Assembly (NCBI GenBank): GCA_903885585.1
Contig: CAISJH010000150.1
Span: 1 to 34,276, forward strand
From: an uncultured beta proteobacterium
Lineage (GTDB): Bacteria; Pseudomonadota; Gammaproteobacteria; Burkholderiales; Burkholderiaceae_C
Length of the DNA stretch: 34,276 nucleotides
Direction: 5' to 3'
Part shown: positions 1-7,943 of the stretch, one piece after another
How positions within the stretch are numbered: the first letter of the stretch is position 1
Layout: each line of letters begins with the position of its first letter
The notes under the pieces: generated by a model
Database searches by the model: none
The model's input: only the letters and a program-made list of their open reading frames with translations
What the model was told of the DNA's origin: nothing
Translations under genes and position numbers: made by a program

Positions 1-86
1 ACCACGCATTGTCACGAATGACCGTGACGCGGCCCGACTCGCCACCGGCCCCGGCGCACAATGATTCAGACCCGCACGCAAGGCGA

Positions 87-2129
87 ATGAGCTTGACCCC
101 GAACATGCCCAAGAACTGGTGGAGCGCGACGCGCGACGTCCTGGGGTGGGAGCTGCGGCTGCTGCGCGCCCACCGCAAGCTGACGCTGGCCATGCTGGGC
201 GTGCTGTTTGTCCCGGCGGTGTACGCCTGGATCTACCTGTTTGCGATGTGGGACCCGGCGTCGCACACGCGCGACCTCCCCGCCGGTCTGGTCAACCTGG
301 ACACGGGCGCCCAGTACCGGGGCCGCAACCTCAATCTGGGCAGCGAGGTGCTGACCTCGATAGAGGCCCAGAGCCACTTTGCCTACCGGCGTTACCAGGA
401 TGCGGAGCAAGCACGCAAGGACGTACGGCAGGGACGGCTGGCCTTCGTCCTCGAGATCCCGGCAGACTTCAGCCAGCGCGCCCTGCCGGGCGAGACGCGC
501 GGTGCCGCCAAGCTCACGCTCTACGCCAGCGAGGGCAACAACTACACCAGCGCTGGTTTTGCGCGCCGGTTTGCCCCCGAGGTGGCACAGCGCGTCAACA
601 CCATGCTGGCTGAGGCCCGCTGGGATCTGGTGCTCTCCACCGCGGCGGGTTCGCAGCGCAACCTGGACAGCCTGCGCACGGCCCTGGCAGACCTGCACAA
701 GGGCGCGGCGGAATTGCAGTCAAGCATGGGCCGGGCGCGCGACGGCAGCCGGCAGTCCGCCACCGCCAGCGAAGCGGCCGTCGACTCGGCACAACGCTTG
801 CGCGCAGGCGCCGCTCAAGTGGCCGAGGGTTCGCAGCAACTGGGGGGCGGTATGCGGCAGATGGCCTCCTCGCTGCGAGCGCTGGAGTCCCGACTGCCGG
901 CCGAATCGGAGCTGACTTCATTGCGCCAGGGCGCCCAGTCGCTGACACAAGGGCAGCAAGACCTGCTGCGGGGGTTGGATACGCTCGGCGCGGGCGCTCT
1001 GCGGCTGGAGGCCGGCCTGCTGCGACTGCGGACGGCGGCCGACGAGACGCCCTTGTTCGGCAGCTGGGTGGTGGAAGGCGTCACGCCCATCGCCGCCGGC
1101 GCAAGAGAGCTTGGCACCGGCATCGGCCGTGCCCGGGACGCACAAACCAGCTTGCTGCAGGGGGCCCAGAAGCTGCAGGCGGGCGTGGGCAGCCTGGCCG
1201 AAGGCACGGCCCGCGCAGGCGCAACCCTCTCCGCCATGCAGGCGCGGCTGCCTGAGGACACCCGCCTGGACAGGCTGACCGAGGGCACGCGAGAGCTGGT
1301 CAACGGCCACGACGCCCTGCTGGGCGGGCTGCGCCAATTGAGCGCGGGCACGCAGAATCTTCAGCAAGGCCTGGTCGGGCTGACGGACGGCGCGGGGCGT
1401 TTGAACGTGGGCCTGGAGCTGCTGCGAAAGAGCCTGCCCAGTGATGTGGATCGGCTGGAAGGCAACGCCCAGGGCCTGGCCTCGTCAGTGGAGCCCGAGG
1501 TTGAGATCGTCGCACCCGTGGCCAACCAGGGCAGCGCCCTGGTACCCAACTTCGTCCCGCTGGCCCTGTGGGTGGGTGCAGTGATGGTGTGCTTCCTGGT
1601 GCATCTGCGGCGGGTGCCGGAGCCCGTGGCGGCGCATCCCCGTCTCGCCCTGGCGGCCGGCAAGCTCGTGCTGCCGCTGTCCGTGGTGCTGCTGCAATCC
1701 TTGGCGATGCTGGCGCTGTTGGCCTGGGTGCTGAAGGTGCCCCTGCCGCAACCCGGCCTGCTGGCGCTGACGCTGGCCACCAGCTCGGTGGCCTTTCTGG
1801 CCATCGTCTGGACGCTGGTGCGCTTGCTGGGAGACCTGGGCAAGGTGGTGGCGGTGCTGCTGCTGATCGTGCAGATCTCCGCTGCGGGCGCGCTGCTGCC
1901 CATCGAGCTCAGCGACGAGGCCTTCCAGGCTATTCACCCCTACCTGCCCCTGACCTGGGTGGTACAGAGCTTCCGGGTCAGCCTGTTCGGCGCCTATGAC
2001 GGCGCGTTTTGGCCCGCTTACACGGCCGTGGCCCTCACCGCAGCAGCGGGGTTGGCCTTGGGCAGCCTGCTGGGCCGTTGGCGCCCCGTGCCAACCCCAC
2101 AATGGCGCCCGCCTTTGGACATCGAGTAG
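87..2129 (+). CDS. YhgE/Pip-type membrane protein with ABC-2-like C-terminal membrane domain
   Basis: The layout matches the YhgE/Pip (phage infection protein) family. There is one N-terminal membrane segment (LTLAMLGVLFVPAVYAWIY), a long extracytoplasmic middle, and about five membrane segments in the last 190 residues, which resemble an ABC-2 permease half. The middle is rich in spaced Leu/Gly repeats such as GLRQLSAGTQNLQQGL, typical of the helical stalk in this family. The frame is open from a TTG at base 9. I chose the ATG at 87, which gives a normal short cytoplasmic N-terminus; the ATG at 105 is equally possible, and no start has a strong ribosome binding site. Family function in Gram-negatives is poorly defined; envelope transport or remodelling is likely. 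The partner genes would lie to the left, outside the window. Confidence 0.85.
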   Translation: MSLTPNMPKNWWSATRDVLGWELRLLRAHRKLTLAMLGVLFVPAVYAWIYLFAMWDPASHTRDLPAGLVNLDTGAQYRGRNLNLGSEVLTSIEAQSHFAYRRYQDAEQARKDVRQGRLAFVLEIPADFSQRALPGETRGAAKLTLYASEGNNYTSAGFARRFAPEVAQRVNTMLAEARWDLVLSTAAGSQRNLDSLRTALADLHKGAAELQSSMGRARDGSRQSATASEAAVDSAQRLRAGAAQVAEGSQQLGGGMRQMASSLRALESRLPAESELTSLRQGAQSLTQGQQDLLRGLDTLGAGALRLEAGLLRLRTAADETPLFGSWVVEGVTPIAAGARELGTGIGRARDAQTSLLQGAQKLQAGVGSLAEGTARAGATLSAMQARLPEDTRLDRLTEGTRELVNGHDALLGGLRQLSAGTQNLQQGLVGLTDGAGRLNVGLELLRKSLPSDVDRLEGNAQGLASSVEPEVEIVAPVANQGSALVPNFVPLALWVGAVMVCFLVHLRRVPEPVAAHPRLALAAGKLVLPLSVVLLQSLAMLALLAWVLKVPLPQPGLLALTLATSSVAFLAIVWTLVRLLGDLGKVVAVLLLIVQISAAGALLPIELSDEAFQAIHPYLPLTWVVQSFRVSLFGAYDGAFWPAYTAVALTAAAGLALGSLLGRWRPVPTPQWRPPLDIE

Positions 2130-2138
2130 CCTATCTCC

Positions 2139-3158
2139 ATGAAGACACACCTCCTTCCTCGCCGCCAACTGCTTCTCTCGGCAGGGGCCTCAGCCCTGAC
2201 CGGTTTGTTGACGCTGGGTGCAGGCCGCGTTGCGGCGCAGAGCCAGGCACCCGCACAGGCCGCGGGCACCACCGGGCCCATCCGCCTGATCGTCCCCTTC
2301 ACACCCGGCACCGGCATCGACCTGATCGCCCGCACCGTCGGCCCAAAGCTTTCGGAGCGTCTGGGCCGGCCGGTGGTGGTGGACAACCGGCCGGGCGCCT
2401 CCGGCAACACCGGCACCGAGGCGGTGGTGCGCGCCGCGCCAGACGGCTCCACCCTGCTGGTGAGCGTGAACACGCTGGTGATGAACCGCAGCCTGTATCC
2501 CACGCTGTCCTGGGACCCGGTGCGAGACCTCACACCCATCACCCTCACCAGCTGGGGCCAACTGCTGTTGGTGGCCCACCCGAAGACCGGCTGGCGCAAC
2601 GCGCGTGAGCTGCTGGAGGCCGCACGCCGCCAGCCGGGCCGGCTGAACTACGCCTCACCCGGCGTGGGCACGCCGCACCACCTGTCGATGGAACTGCTGA
2701 AGAACACCACCGGCACCTTCATCACCCACATCCCCTACCGGGGCACCGGCCCGGCCGTGACCGACCTGCTGGGCGGCCAGGTGGAGTCCATGTTCCTGCC
2801 CATCCACGTGGCGCTGCCGCACATCAAGGCGGGCAAGCTGCTCGCGCTGGGCATCGGCAGCGACAAGCGCCACCCGCTGCTGCCCGATCTGCCCACCCTG
2901 GCCGAGGCCGGCGTGGGCCAGGTCAACGTGGACATGTGGTATGGCATCTTTGCGCCCAAGGGCACGCCACCGGCCCTGGTGACGCAGCTCAACCGCGAGA
3001 TTCAGCAGATCCTGGCCAGTGAGGACGCCAAGCGCGCCTTCTCCACCCAGGGGATGGACCCGGCGACCAGCACGCCCGAGGCCTTCGGCCAGCTCGTGGA
3101 GCGCGACGCGGCCCGCTGGGCACAACTCATCAAGGCGCGCCAGATCACGGCCGACTGA
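2139..3158 (+). CDS. Bug/TctC-family periplasmic substrate-binding protein
   Basis: This is a 339-residue protein of the normal length for Bug (Bordetella uptake gene) receptors, which bind small carboxylates or aromatic acids in the periplasm. The N-terminus has a twin-arginine-like signal (PRRQLLLSAGAS) ending near AAQSQA. Family motifs are visible: IRLIVPFTPGTGIDLIAR at the mature N-terminus, VVVDNRPGASGNTG, and a late YGIFAPKGTP. It begins 9 bases after the YhgE/Pip stop and is followed, 65 bases on, by the FAD monooxygenase, so its ligand may be that enzyme's substrate or a relative. No TctA or TctB membrane subunit is in the window, so it either feeds a distant transporter or works as a sensor. 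The ligand cannot be predicted from sequence. Confidence 0.92.
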   Translation: MKTHLLPRRQLLLSAGASALTGLLTLGAGRVAAQSQAPAQAAGTTGPIRLIVPFTPGTGIDLIARTVGPKLSERLGRPVVVDNRPGASGNTGTEAVVRAAPDGSTLLVSVNTLVMNRSLYPTLSWDPVRDLTPITLTSWGQLLLVAHPKTGWRNARELLEAARRQPGRLNYASPGVGTPHHLSMELLKNTTGTFITHIPYRGTGPAVTDLLGGQVESMFLPIHVALPHIKAGKLLALGIGSDKRHPLLPDLPTLAEAGVGQVNVDMWYGIFAPKGTPPALVTQLNREIQQILASEDAKRAFSTQGMDPATSTPEAFGQLVERDAARWAQLIKARQITAD

Positions 3159-3223
3159 ACTTCGCGAACTCAGGATCTCTGAAGGGCCTGAGCCCTCCAG
3201 CCGGAGCGATTCAGGAACACATC

Positions 3224-4462
3224 ATGGACATTGCCATCATCGGCGGCGGCATCGCCGGCCTCGCCTTCGCCCTGGCGCTGCACCAGCGCGGCCTGCCCTG
3301 CACGGTCTACGAGGGCGTGCGCGAAGTGCGCGAGGTGGGCGTGGGCATCACCTTGCTGCCCCACGCCATGCGCGAGCTCACGGCCCTGGGGCTGCTGGAC
3401 GAAATCCGCGCCGTGGCGATCGAGAACGAGGAAAGCGTCTTCTACAACCGCTGGGGTCAGTACATCTACCGCGAGCCGCGCGGCCGCCACGCCGGCCATG
3501 AGCACCCGGAGTTCGGCATCCACCGCGGCAAGCTGCACGGCATCCTGCACCGCGCCGCGTTGCAACGCCTGGGGCCGCAGCGCGTGCGCACCGGCCACCG
3601 CTGTGAGGGTGTGTTGATCGAGGACGACGGCGTGACGCTGCGCTTTGCCGCCTCGTCAGGCGGCTCGGCCGCGCCCGACCCGGTGCGCGCCGACATCGCG
3701 GTGGCCTGCGACGGCGTGCACTCGGCCGTGCGGCGGCAACTCCATCCCACGGACCAGCTGTGCTTTGCCGGCATCAACACCTGGCGCGGCACCACCGTGC
3801 ACCGGCCCATCCTGACCGGGCGCAGCTACCTGCGCATCGGCTCGATCGCCACCGGCAAGATGGTGATCTACCCGATCGTGGACAACGTCGACGGCCAGGG
3901 CAACCAGCTCATCAACTGGGTGGCGGAGATCGGCCGAGAAGGCTCGGCCATGAACGACTGGAACAAGCCGGGGCGGCTGGAGGACTTCCTGCCCACCTTC
4001 GAGCGCTGGCGCTTTGACTGGCTGGACGTGCCAGCGCTGATCAGCGGCGCGCAAACCATATTCGAATACCCCATGGTGGACCGCGACCCCCTGCCCTTCT
4101 GGGGCCAGGGCCGGGTGACGCTGATGGGCGACGCCGCCCACCCGATGTACCCACGCGGCTCCAACGGTTCGGCCCAGGCGCTGCTGGACGCGCGCACGCT
4201 GGCCGACGAGCTGGCCGCCAGCTTGGCCGCCGGCACCCCCCCGCTGGCGGCGCTGCGCCGCTACGAAGATCAGCGCCTGCCGGCCACCGCACGCGTGGTG
4301 CAGACCAACCGCACCCAGCCACCCGACGCCATCATCATGAAGGCCGATGAACTCAGCGGCGGCCAGCCCTTCGGCCACATCGACGAGCTCATCAGCGCCG
4401 AAGAGCTGCGCGCCATCTCGCGGCACTACCAGCAGGTGGCGGGTTTTGCATTGAAGGCCTGA
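3224..4462 (+). CDS. PhzS-like FAD-dependent aromatic monooxygenase
   Basis: This 412-residue protein is a group A flavoprotein hydroxylase, which uses NAD(P)H and O2 to hydroxylate an aromatic ring. The dinucleotide-binding GxGxxG (IIGGGIAGLAFALALHQRG) starts at residue 5. The DG motif is at D163-G164 (ACDGVHSAVRRQL) and the second FAD motif at G302-D303 (VTLMGDAAHPMYPRGSNG). The stretch YPMVDRDPLPFWG and the overall spacing resemble PhzS (phenazine-1-carboxylate pathway) and its uncharacterised relatives more than classical salicylate hydroxylase. The ATG has AGGA seven bases upstream. It sits between two binding-protein genes and about 3 kb from ring-cleavage dioxygenases, so it is a good candidate for making their hydroxylated substrate. 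The actual substrate is unknown. Confidence 0.88.
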   Translation: MDIAIIGGGIAGLAFALALHQRGLPCTVYEGVREVREVGVGITLLPHAMRELTALGLLDEIRAVAIENEESVFYNRWGQYIYREPRGRHAGHEHPEFGIHRGKLHGILHRAALQRLGPQRVRTGHRCEGVLIEDDGVTLRFAASSGGSAAPDPVRADIAVACDGVHSAVRRQLHPTDQLCFAGINTWRGTTVHRPILTGRSYLRIGSIATGKMVIYPIVDNVDGQGNQLINWVAEIGREGSAMNDWNKPGRLEDFLPTFERWRFDWLDVPALISGAQTIFEYPMVDRDPLPFWGQGRVTLMGDAAHPMYPRGSNGSAQALLDARTLADELAASLAAGTPPLAALRRYEDQRLPATARVVQTNRTQPPDAIIMKADELSGGQPFGHIDELISAEELRAISRHYQQVAGFALKA

Positions 4463-4535
4463 AAGCCATGGCCGCGGCAATGCCTGCCGAAACAGCGCCA
4501 CGCGCAGACACCCCCTTGACCACGGAGTCCATCTC

Positions 4536-5525
4536 ATGATCCCTCGCAGAGTGCTGCTTCAGTCCACCTTGGCCGTCTCCCTCGGGTCGCCGATGCTGGC
4601 GCGCGCCTCGGCGCCCGAGCGCGTGCGCGTGAAAGTCTTTCCGGGCGCGCAGAACCTCGCGCTCTTCGTCGCCCAGGAGCAAGGCCTGTTCAAAGCGCAG
4701 GGGGTGGAGGTGGACCTGCAGTTCACGCAGAACTCCACCGAGTTGCGCACCGGTCTGGCGGCGGGTGCCTTCGACGTGGCACACGCAGCGGTGGACAACG
4801 CCGTGGCCATGCGCGAGTCGGCAGGCGCGGACATCGCCATCGTCATGGGTGGCGACAGCAGCATGAACGAGTTCTTCGTGCAGCCGGAGATCACCGAGGT
4901 GGCCCAACTGCGCGGCCGCACCCTCATCGTGGACGCGCCCAACACGGCCTACGCCTTGCAAGCGCGCAAGGTCTTGCTCAATGCTGGCCTGAAGGCGGGC
5001 GACTACACGGTCAAGGTAGTGGGTGGGACCTTCCAGCGGGTGGGCGCCATGCGCGACGACCGCAGCCACACCGCCTCGGCCTTGAACCCGCCGTTCTCGT
5101 TCCAGGCCCGAGGCTTCGGTCTGCGCAGCATGGGCCGCATGATCGACCTGATCGGCCCCTACCAGGGCTCGGGGGTGTTCGTCATGCGCGCCTGGGGCGG
5201 CGCCAACGGCCCAGCGCTGGAGCGCTACCTGGCCGGCCTGGTGCAGGCGCTGCGCTGGGCCCGCCTGCCTCAGCACAAGGACGCGGTGCTGGCGCTGCTG
5301 GCCCAGCGTCTGAACCTGCCCGCGCCCATCACCGCCCTGACCTACGACGCGCTGATGGAGCCGCGCTTCGGCCTGACCCCGGACAGCCGCTTCGACGCAG
5401 CGGGCTTCCAGGCCGTGCTCGCGCTGCGCGCGGAACTCGAGGGCCAGTGGGGCGGTCAACCTCCCGGCGCCGAGCGCTACGTGGACCTGCGCTGGTACGA
5501 GGGGGCGTTGAAGCGGGCGGTCTGA
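4536..5525 (+). CDS. NMT1/SsuA-like ABC transporter substrate-binding protein
   Basis: This 329-residue exported binding protein has a Tat-like N-terminus (PRRVLLQSTLAVSLG) and cleavage near ARASA. The mature part resembles NMT1/THI5 or SsuA-type type 2 periplasmic receptors: an early strand then NLALFVAQEQGLFKAQGVEV, followed by GLAAGAFDVAHAAVDNAVAM and QLRGRTLIVDAPNTAYA. Such proteins normally deliver sulfonates, nitrate, pyrimidine precursors or aromatic acids to an ABC importer. No permease or ATPase of that type is nearby. The ATG has GGAG eight bases upstream, 73 bases after the monooxygenase stop, so the two are probably co-transcribed. A role in binding the same aromatic compound is inference. 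Confidence 0.85.
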   Translation: MIPRRVLLQSTLAVSLGSPMLARASAPERVRVKVFPGAQNLALFVAQEQGLFKAQGVEVDLQFTQNSTELRTGLAAGAFDVAHAAVDNAVAMRESAGADIAIVMGGDSSMNEFFVQPEITEVAQLRGRTLIVDAPNTAYALQARKVLLNAGLKAGDYTVKVVGGTFQRVGAMRDDRSHTASALNPPFSFQARGFGLRSMGRMIDLIGPYQGSGVFVMRAWGGANGPALERYLAGLVQALRWARLPQHKDAVLALLAQRLNLPAPITALTYDALMEPRFGLTPDSRFDAAGFQAVLALRAELEGQWGGQPPGAERYVDLRWYEGALKRAV

Positions 5526-5554
5526 ATCCCCAACGCAGCCTCAGTCCTTCCTTG

Positions 5555-5604
5555 GCCACAGGGGTATTGGCAGAGCCGATGGAGCTCCACGCTGTACCTG
5601 TGGC
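5555..5604. terminator. Inverted repeat in the convergent gap (possible terminator)
   Basis: An 8-base inverted repeat, GCCACAGG and CCTGTGGC, spans the 96-base gap between two converging genes with a 34-base loop. A shorter GACCA-GCG-TGGTC hairpin follows at 5611-5623. Neither has a clear T-run, so a terminator role is only suggested by position. Confidence 0.25.
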
Positions 5605-5621
5605 TGCTTTGACCAGCGTGG

Positions 5622-6464
5622 TCAGACCGCGCCCGCCCCAAGCCAGAACAGGCCACACGCCACCGCGCCGGCCCGCAAGCCCTGCCGTACCCGCCAGTCC
5701 ACCTCGTCTCCACAGCGCAGCCTCAGGAAGGCCAACAGGCCGAGCGCAGGCAGGGCCACCAGCGCCTGGCCGGCTTCGACCCCGAGATTGAATCCCGCCA
5801 GGCTCGGCCAGAGATGCTGATCGTCCAGGCGCAAACCGAGCAGGGCCTCGGCCAGCCCGAGGCCGTGGATCAGTGCACAGGCGAAGATCAGCACGAGACG
5901 GCCTGCGCCCGAGTGCAAGCGATCCCTCGTATCAAACACCGCCAACAACACGATGGTGGCGGCGATCGCGGGCTCCACCCACGCGACCGGAAAGGTCCAG
6001 CCGCCCAGGACCACGGCGCCCAGCGACAGCGCGTGGCCCAAGGTGAAGCAGGTCAGGGCGGCCAGGAGGTACCGGGCGCCCCCGCCAGCGGCCACCACCA
6101 CGAGCAGGAACAGCAGGTGATCCAGGCCACCCAGAACATGCCGCAAACCCAGCTCGAGGTGGTCTGAGAAGACCTTGAACGCGCCGGGCATCAGCGCCAG
6201 CCGTTCTCGACCCGGCTCGAATTGGAGTCGCTGCACACGCTCATGGGCCGGACGCGCGCCCGGTGAAGACGGTGAAGCCTGCGGCTGCCCAGCCACCGCC
6301 TGGGAGGCCACCAGCTCCAGGCGCCGCTCCTGCGAGGCCCGACCGAAGAGGCGGACTTCCAGCCAGGAAGTCCCCACCACCGAGGCCGGCGCAAAGCGCC
6401 CAAGCACGACGACCTGTGAAGCAGGCGCCGCGGGCTGGTCATCGGGCGGCGACAGGCTCAACAT
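5622..6464 (-). CDS. HupE/UreJ-like membrane protein, probably N-terminally truncated
   Basis: Residues from about 98 onward match the HupE/UreJ membrane domain: LELGLRHVLGGLDHLLFLLV, then CFTLGHALSLGAVVLGGWTF and WVEPAIAATIVLLAVFD. The conserved His109, D115-H116 and His144 are in place, and there are about six or seven membrane helices. The family is linked to metal (nickel) uptake, but many members have no known role. Relatives usually begin with a signal peptide and a longer extracytoplasmic domain. Here the 97 residues before the helices have no signal peptide and look like only the tail of that domain. The ATG overlaps the stop of the upstream truncated FAH gene (TGATG), so translation may be coupled. 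Both genes being incomplete at the same point suggests a deletion. Confidence 0.7.
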   Translation of the reverse strand: MLSLSPPDDQPAAPASQVVVLGRFAPASVVGTSWLEVRLFGRASQERRLELVASQAVAGQPQASPSSPGARPAHERVQRLQFEPGRERLALMPGAFKVFSDHLELGLRHVLGGLDHLLFLLVVVAAGGGARYLLAALTCFTLGHALSLGAVVLGGWTFPVAWVEPAIAATIVLLAVFDTRDRLHSGAGRLVLIFACALIHGLGLAEALLGLRLDDQHLWPSLAGFNLGVEAGQALVALPALGLLAFLRLRCGDEVDWRVRQGLRAGAVACGLFWLGAGAV

Positions 6465-7051
6465 CAGCCCCTAAAGCGGTCTGGCTGCGCCACCAGGTGC
6501 AGCGGGCCGATGGGGGCGGACTTGTCAAAGCTCTTGCCGATCTCCCAGGGCTTCTTCTCGTCGCCCATGGCGCGCTGCAGGTCGCGCCGCGTCATGTCCA
6601 GGCCCAGCGCGTACGAGTGCACCAACTCGAGCGCCTTTTCCACCGGCACGTTGCGCCCACCCTTGTTCAGCGCCGCCACGAGCTCCACCTCGTAGTGGTA
6701 ATTCTTGGTCAGCGGCGGATAGGGGTGGTCGGCCACGGTGCCGGGGGCCACGTTCTGGATGGCGTCGGTGGGCTTCTGGAAGAAGAAGGGCGGTTCGCGC
6801 GTGGGGTCTGAGCCCATCTCGCGTGCATGGGCCGCGTAGTTGCGCCCGATGCAGTAGATGCGGCGCACCGGGAACATCTGGTCGGTGCCAACGATGGGCA
6901 CGTAGGTGCCCGGCACGGCGAACGGGGTCTTGGGCCCCTGGTGGGACGCCCGCCCAGGCAGGGCGCAGCCTGCGACGGCACCAACACCCATCGTGGTGGC
7001 GGTGCTCAACATTGATCGACGATCCGTCTGCAATCTCCTCGGCGGTGACAA
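6464..7051 (-). CDS. FAH-family hydrolase with export-type N-terminus, C-terminally truncated
   Basis: The core is that of the fumarylacetoacetate/fumarylpyruvate hydrolase family: RIYCIGRNYAAHAREMG, PPFFFQKPTDAI, the acidic metal site YEVELV, LGLDMTRRDLQ and IGKSFDKSAPIGP. It stops only about 19 residues after IGKSFD. The full-length paralogue at 7944-8810 continues about 100 residues past the same point and includes GDVIVMGTPAGVGY, which is missing here. The missing part is not found in another frame downstream. The N-terminus (DRRSMLSTATTMGVGAVAGC) looks like a Tat signal with a VAGC lipobox, odd for a normally cytosolic family. The start is uncertain (TTG 7051, TTG 7033 or ATG 7012). The gene may be non-functional. 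Confidence 0.75.
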   Translation of the reverse strand: MSPPRRLQTDRRSMLSTATTMGVGAVAGCALPGRASHQGPKTPFAVPGTYVPIVGTDQMFPVRRIYCIGRNYAAHAREMGSDPTREPPFFFQKPTDAIQNVAPGTVADHPYPPLTKNYHYEVELVAALNKGGRNVPVEKALELVHSYALGLDMTRRDLQRAMGDEKKPWEIGKSFDKSAPIGPLHLVAQPDRFRG

Positions 7052-7072
7052 AAGGTTGAGGCGCGGCGCCCG

Positions 7073-7933
7073 TCAGGCCTGCGCGAGCCGGAAGTCCATG
7101 CGCATCACGGGCACAGTGGGCCCAGGCAGGCCCAGGCGCTGCGCCGCCGCAGGGTCGTGCTCGTCGGCGTAGCGGCCCACCAGGGCCTCGCGCACGCCGA
7201 AGACGGCATCGCGTTCCAGGTAAGTGTCTTCGGCATCGAAGACCTCGGTCACCAGGGTGCGGTGGCCGGGCATGGAGACGATGAGGTGGTAGTGCGCCGG
7301 CCGCCAGGAACCGCGGCCCGCGGGCTGCACCAGTTCCAGATAGGCCGGCCCGTCGGTGGGGATCTGGTAGGGCACGGGTCGGATGGTGGCGATCTCGAAG
7401 CTGCCGTCGGCCGCGGTGCGCAACCTGCAACGCAGGTTGTCGGTGGGCTGGCGCGGGTCCTGCTGCCAGTACAGGCCGTCGGCCGCGTTCTGCCAGAAGT
7501 CCACCTCGGCACCCGCCAGGGGCTGGCCCTGCATGTCGAGCACGCGGGAGCGCAGCAGCACCCGCGTGCCGGCGTTGTCGCCTATAAGGTCGGCCGGGTT
7601 GTCACGCCAGGGCGAGCCCGCGGCGTGGAAGGGCCCGAGGTTGCTGCCCGGTGTCGCACCGGCTTGGCTCCACAGCAGGTCCACCTGGCTGCTCAGACCG
7701 GTCACGTCGGACAGCAGCGAGAACTCGCTGCGCTCGGGGGTGGAGATGTCGCCCACGCGGTGCAGGAAGCCCAGCGCCGCGCGCCACTCGGCGTGGCTGA
7801 GGCGGACCTCGCGAGCGTAGTCGTGCAGGTGGCGCACCAACACCTGCACCAGCTCACGGCGCCGCGCATCGGGCAGGCCCGCAAAGCTGTCGACGGCCGC
7901 CGCGGTGATGTTGTCCAGGGTCAGGTTCTTCAT
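7073..7933 (-). CDS. Intradiol ring-cleavage dioxygenase (catechol/hydroxyquinol 1,2-dioxygenase type)
   Basis: This 286-residue protein has the N-terminal helical dimerisation domain (about 1-100) and the beta-sandwich catalytic domain of intradiol dioxygenases, which split a catechol-type ring between the two hydroxylated carbons using Fe(III). The four iron ligands are visible: Tyr155 (DGLYWQQ), Tyr189 (PVPYQIPTDGP), His214 and His216 (RPAHYHLIV). The open frame extends to 8005, but ATG 7933 has GGTGG just upstream and gives the normal N-terminus. It lies 10 bases after the stop of the full-length FAH gene, so they form one operon. The sequence GPFHAAGSP and the domain layout favour hydroxyquinol or a substituted catechol, but the substrate is not certain. 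Confidence 0.92.
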   Translation of the reverse strand: MKNLTLDNITAAAVDSFAGLPDARRRELVQVLVRHLHDYAREVRLSHAEWRAALGFLHRVGDISTPERSEFSLLSDVTGLSSQVDLLWSQAGATPGSNLGPFHAAGSPWRDNPADLIGDNAGTRVLLRSRVLDMQGQPLAGAEVDFWQNAADGLYWQQDPRQPTDNLRCRLRTAADGSFEIATIRPVPYQIPTDGPAYLELVQPAGRGSWRPAHYHLIVSMPGHRTLVTEVFDAEDTYLERDAVFGVREALVGRYADEHDPAAAQRLGLPGPTVPVMRMDFRLAQA

Positions 7934-7943
7934 GCCACCACCT

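Noticed and set aside
66-698. Minus-strand ORF opposite the YhgE/Pip gene
   Set aside because: It is a shadow of a GC-rich real gene, with low-complexity composition and no family motifs.
6464-6530. Simple frameshift as the explanation for the short FAH protein
   Set aside because: I read the other frames on the minus strand downstream (about 6190-6464). None encodes the missing VNG...GDLI.TGTPAGV region, so a deletion fits better than a single-base error.
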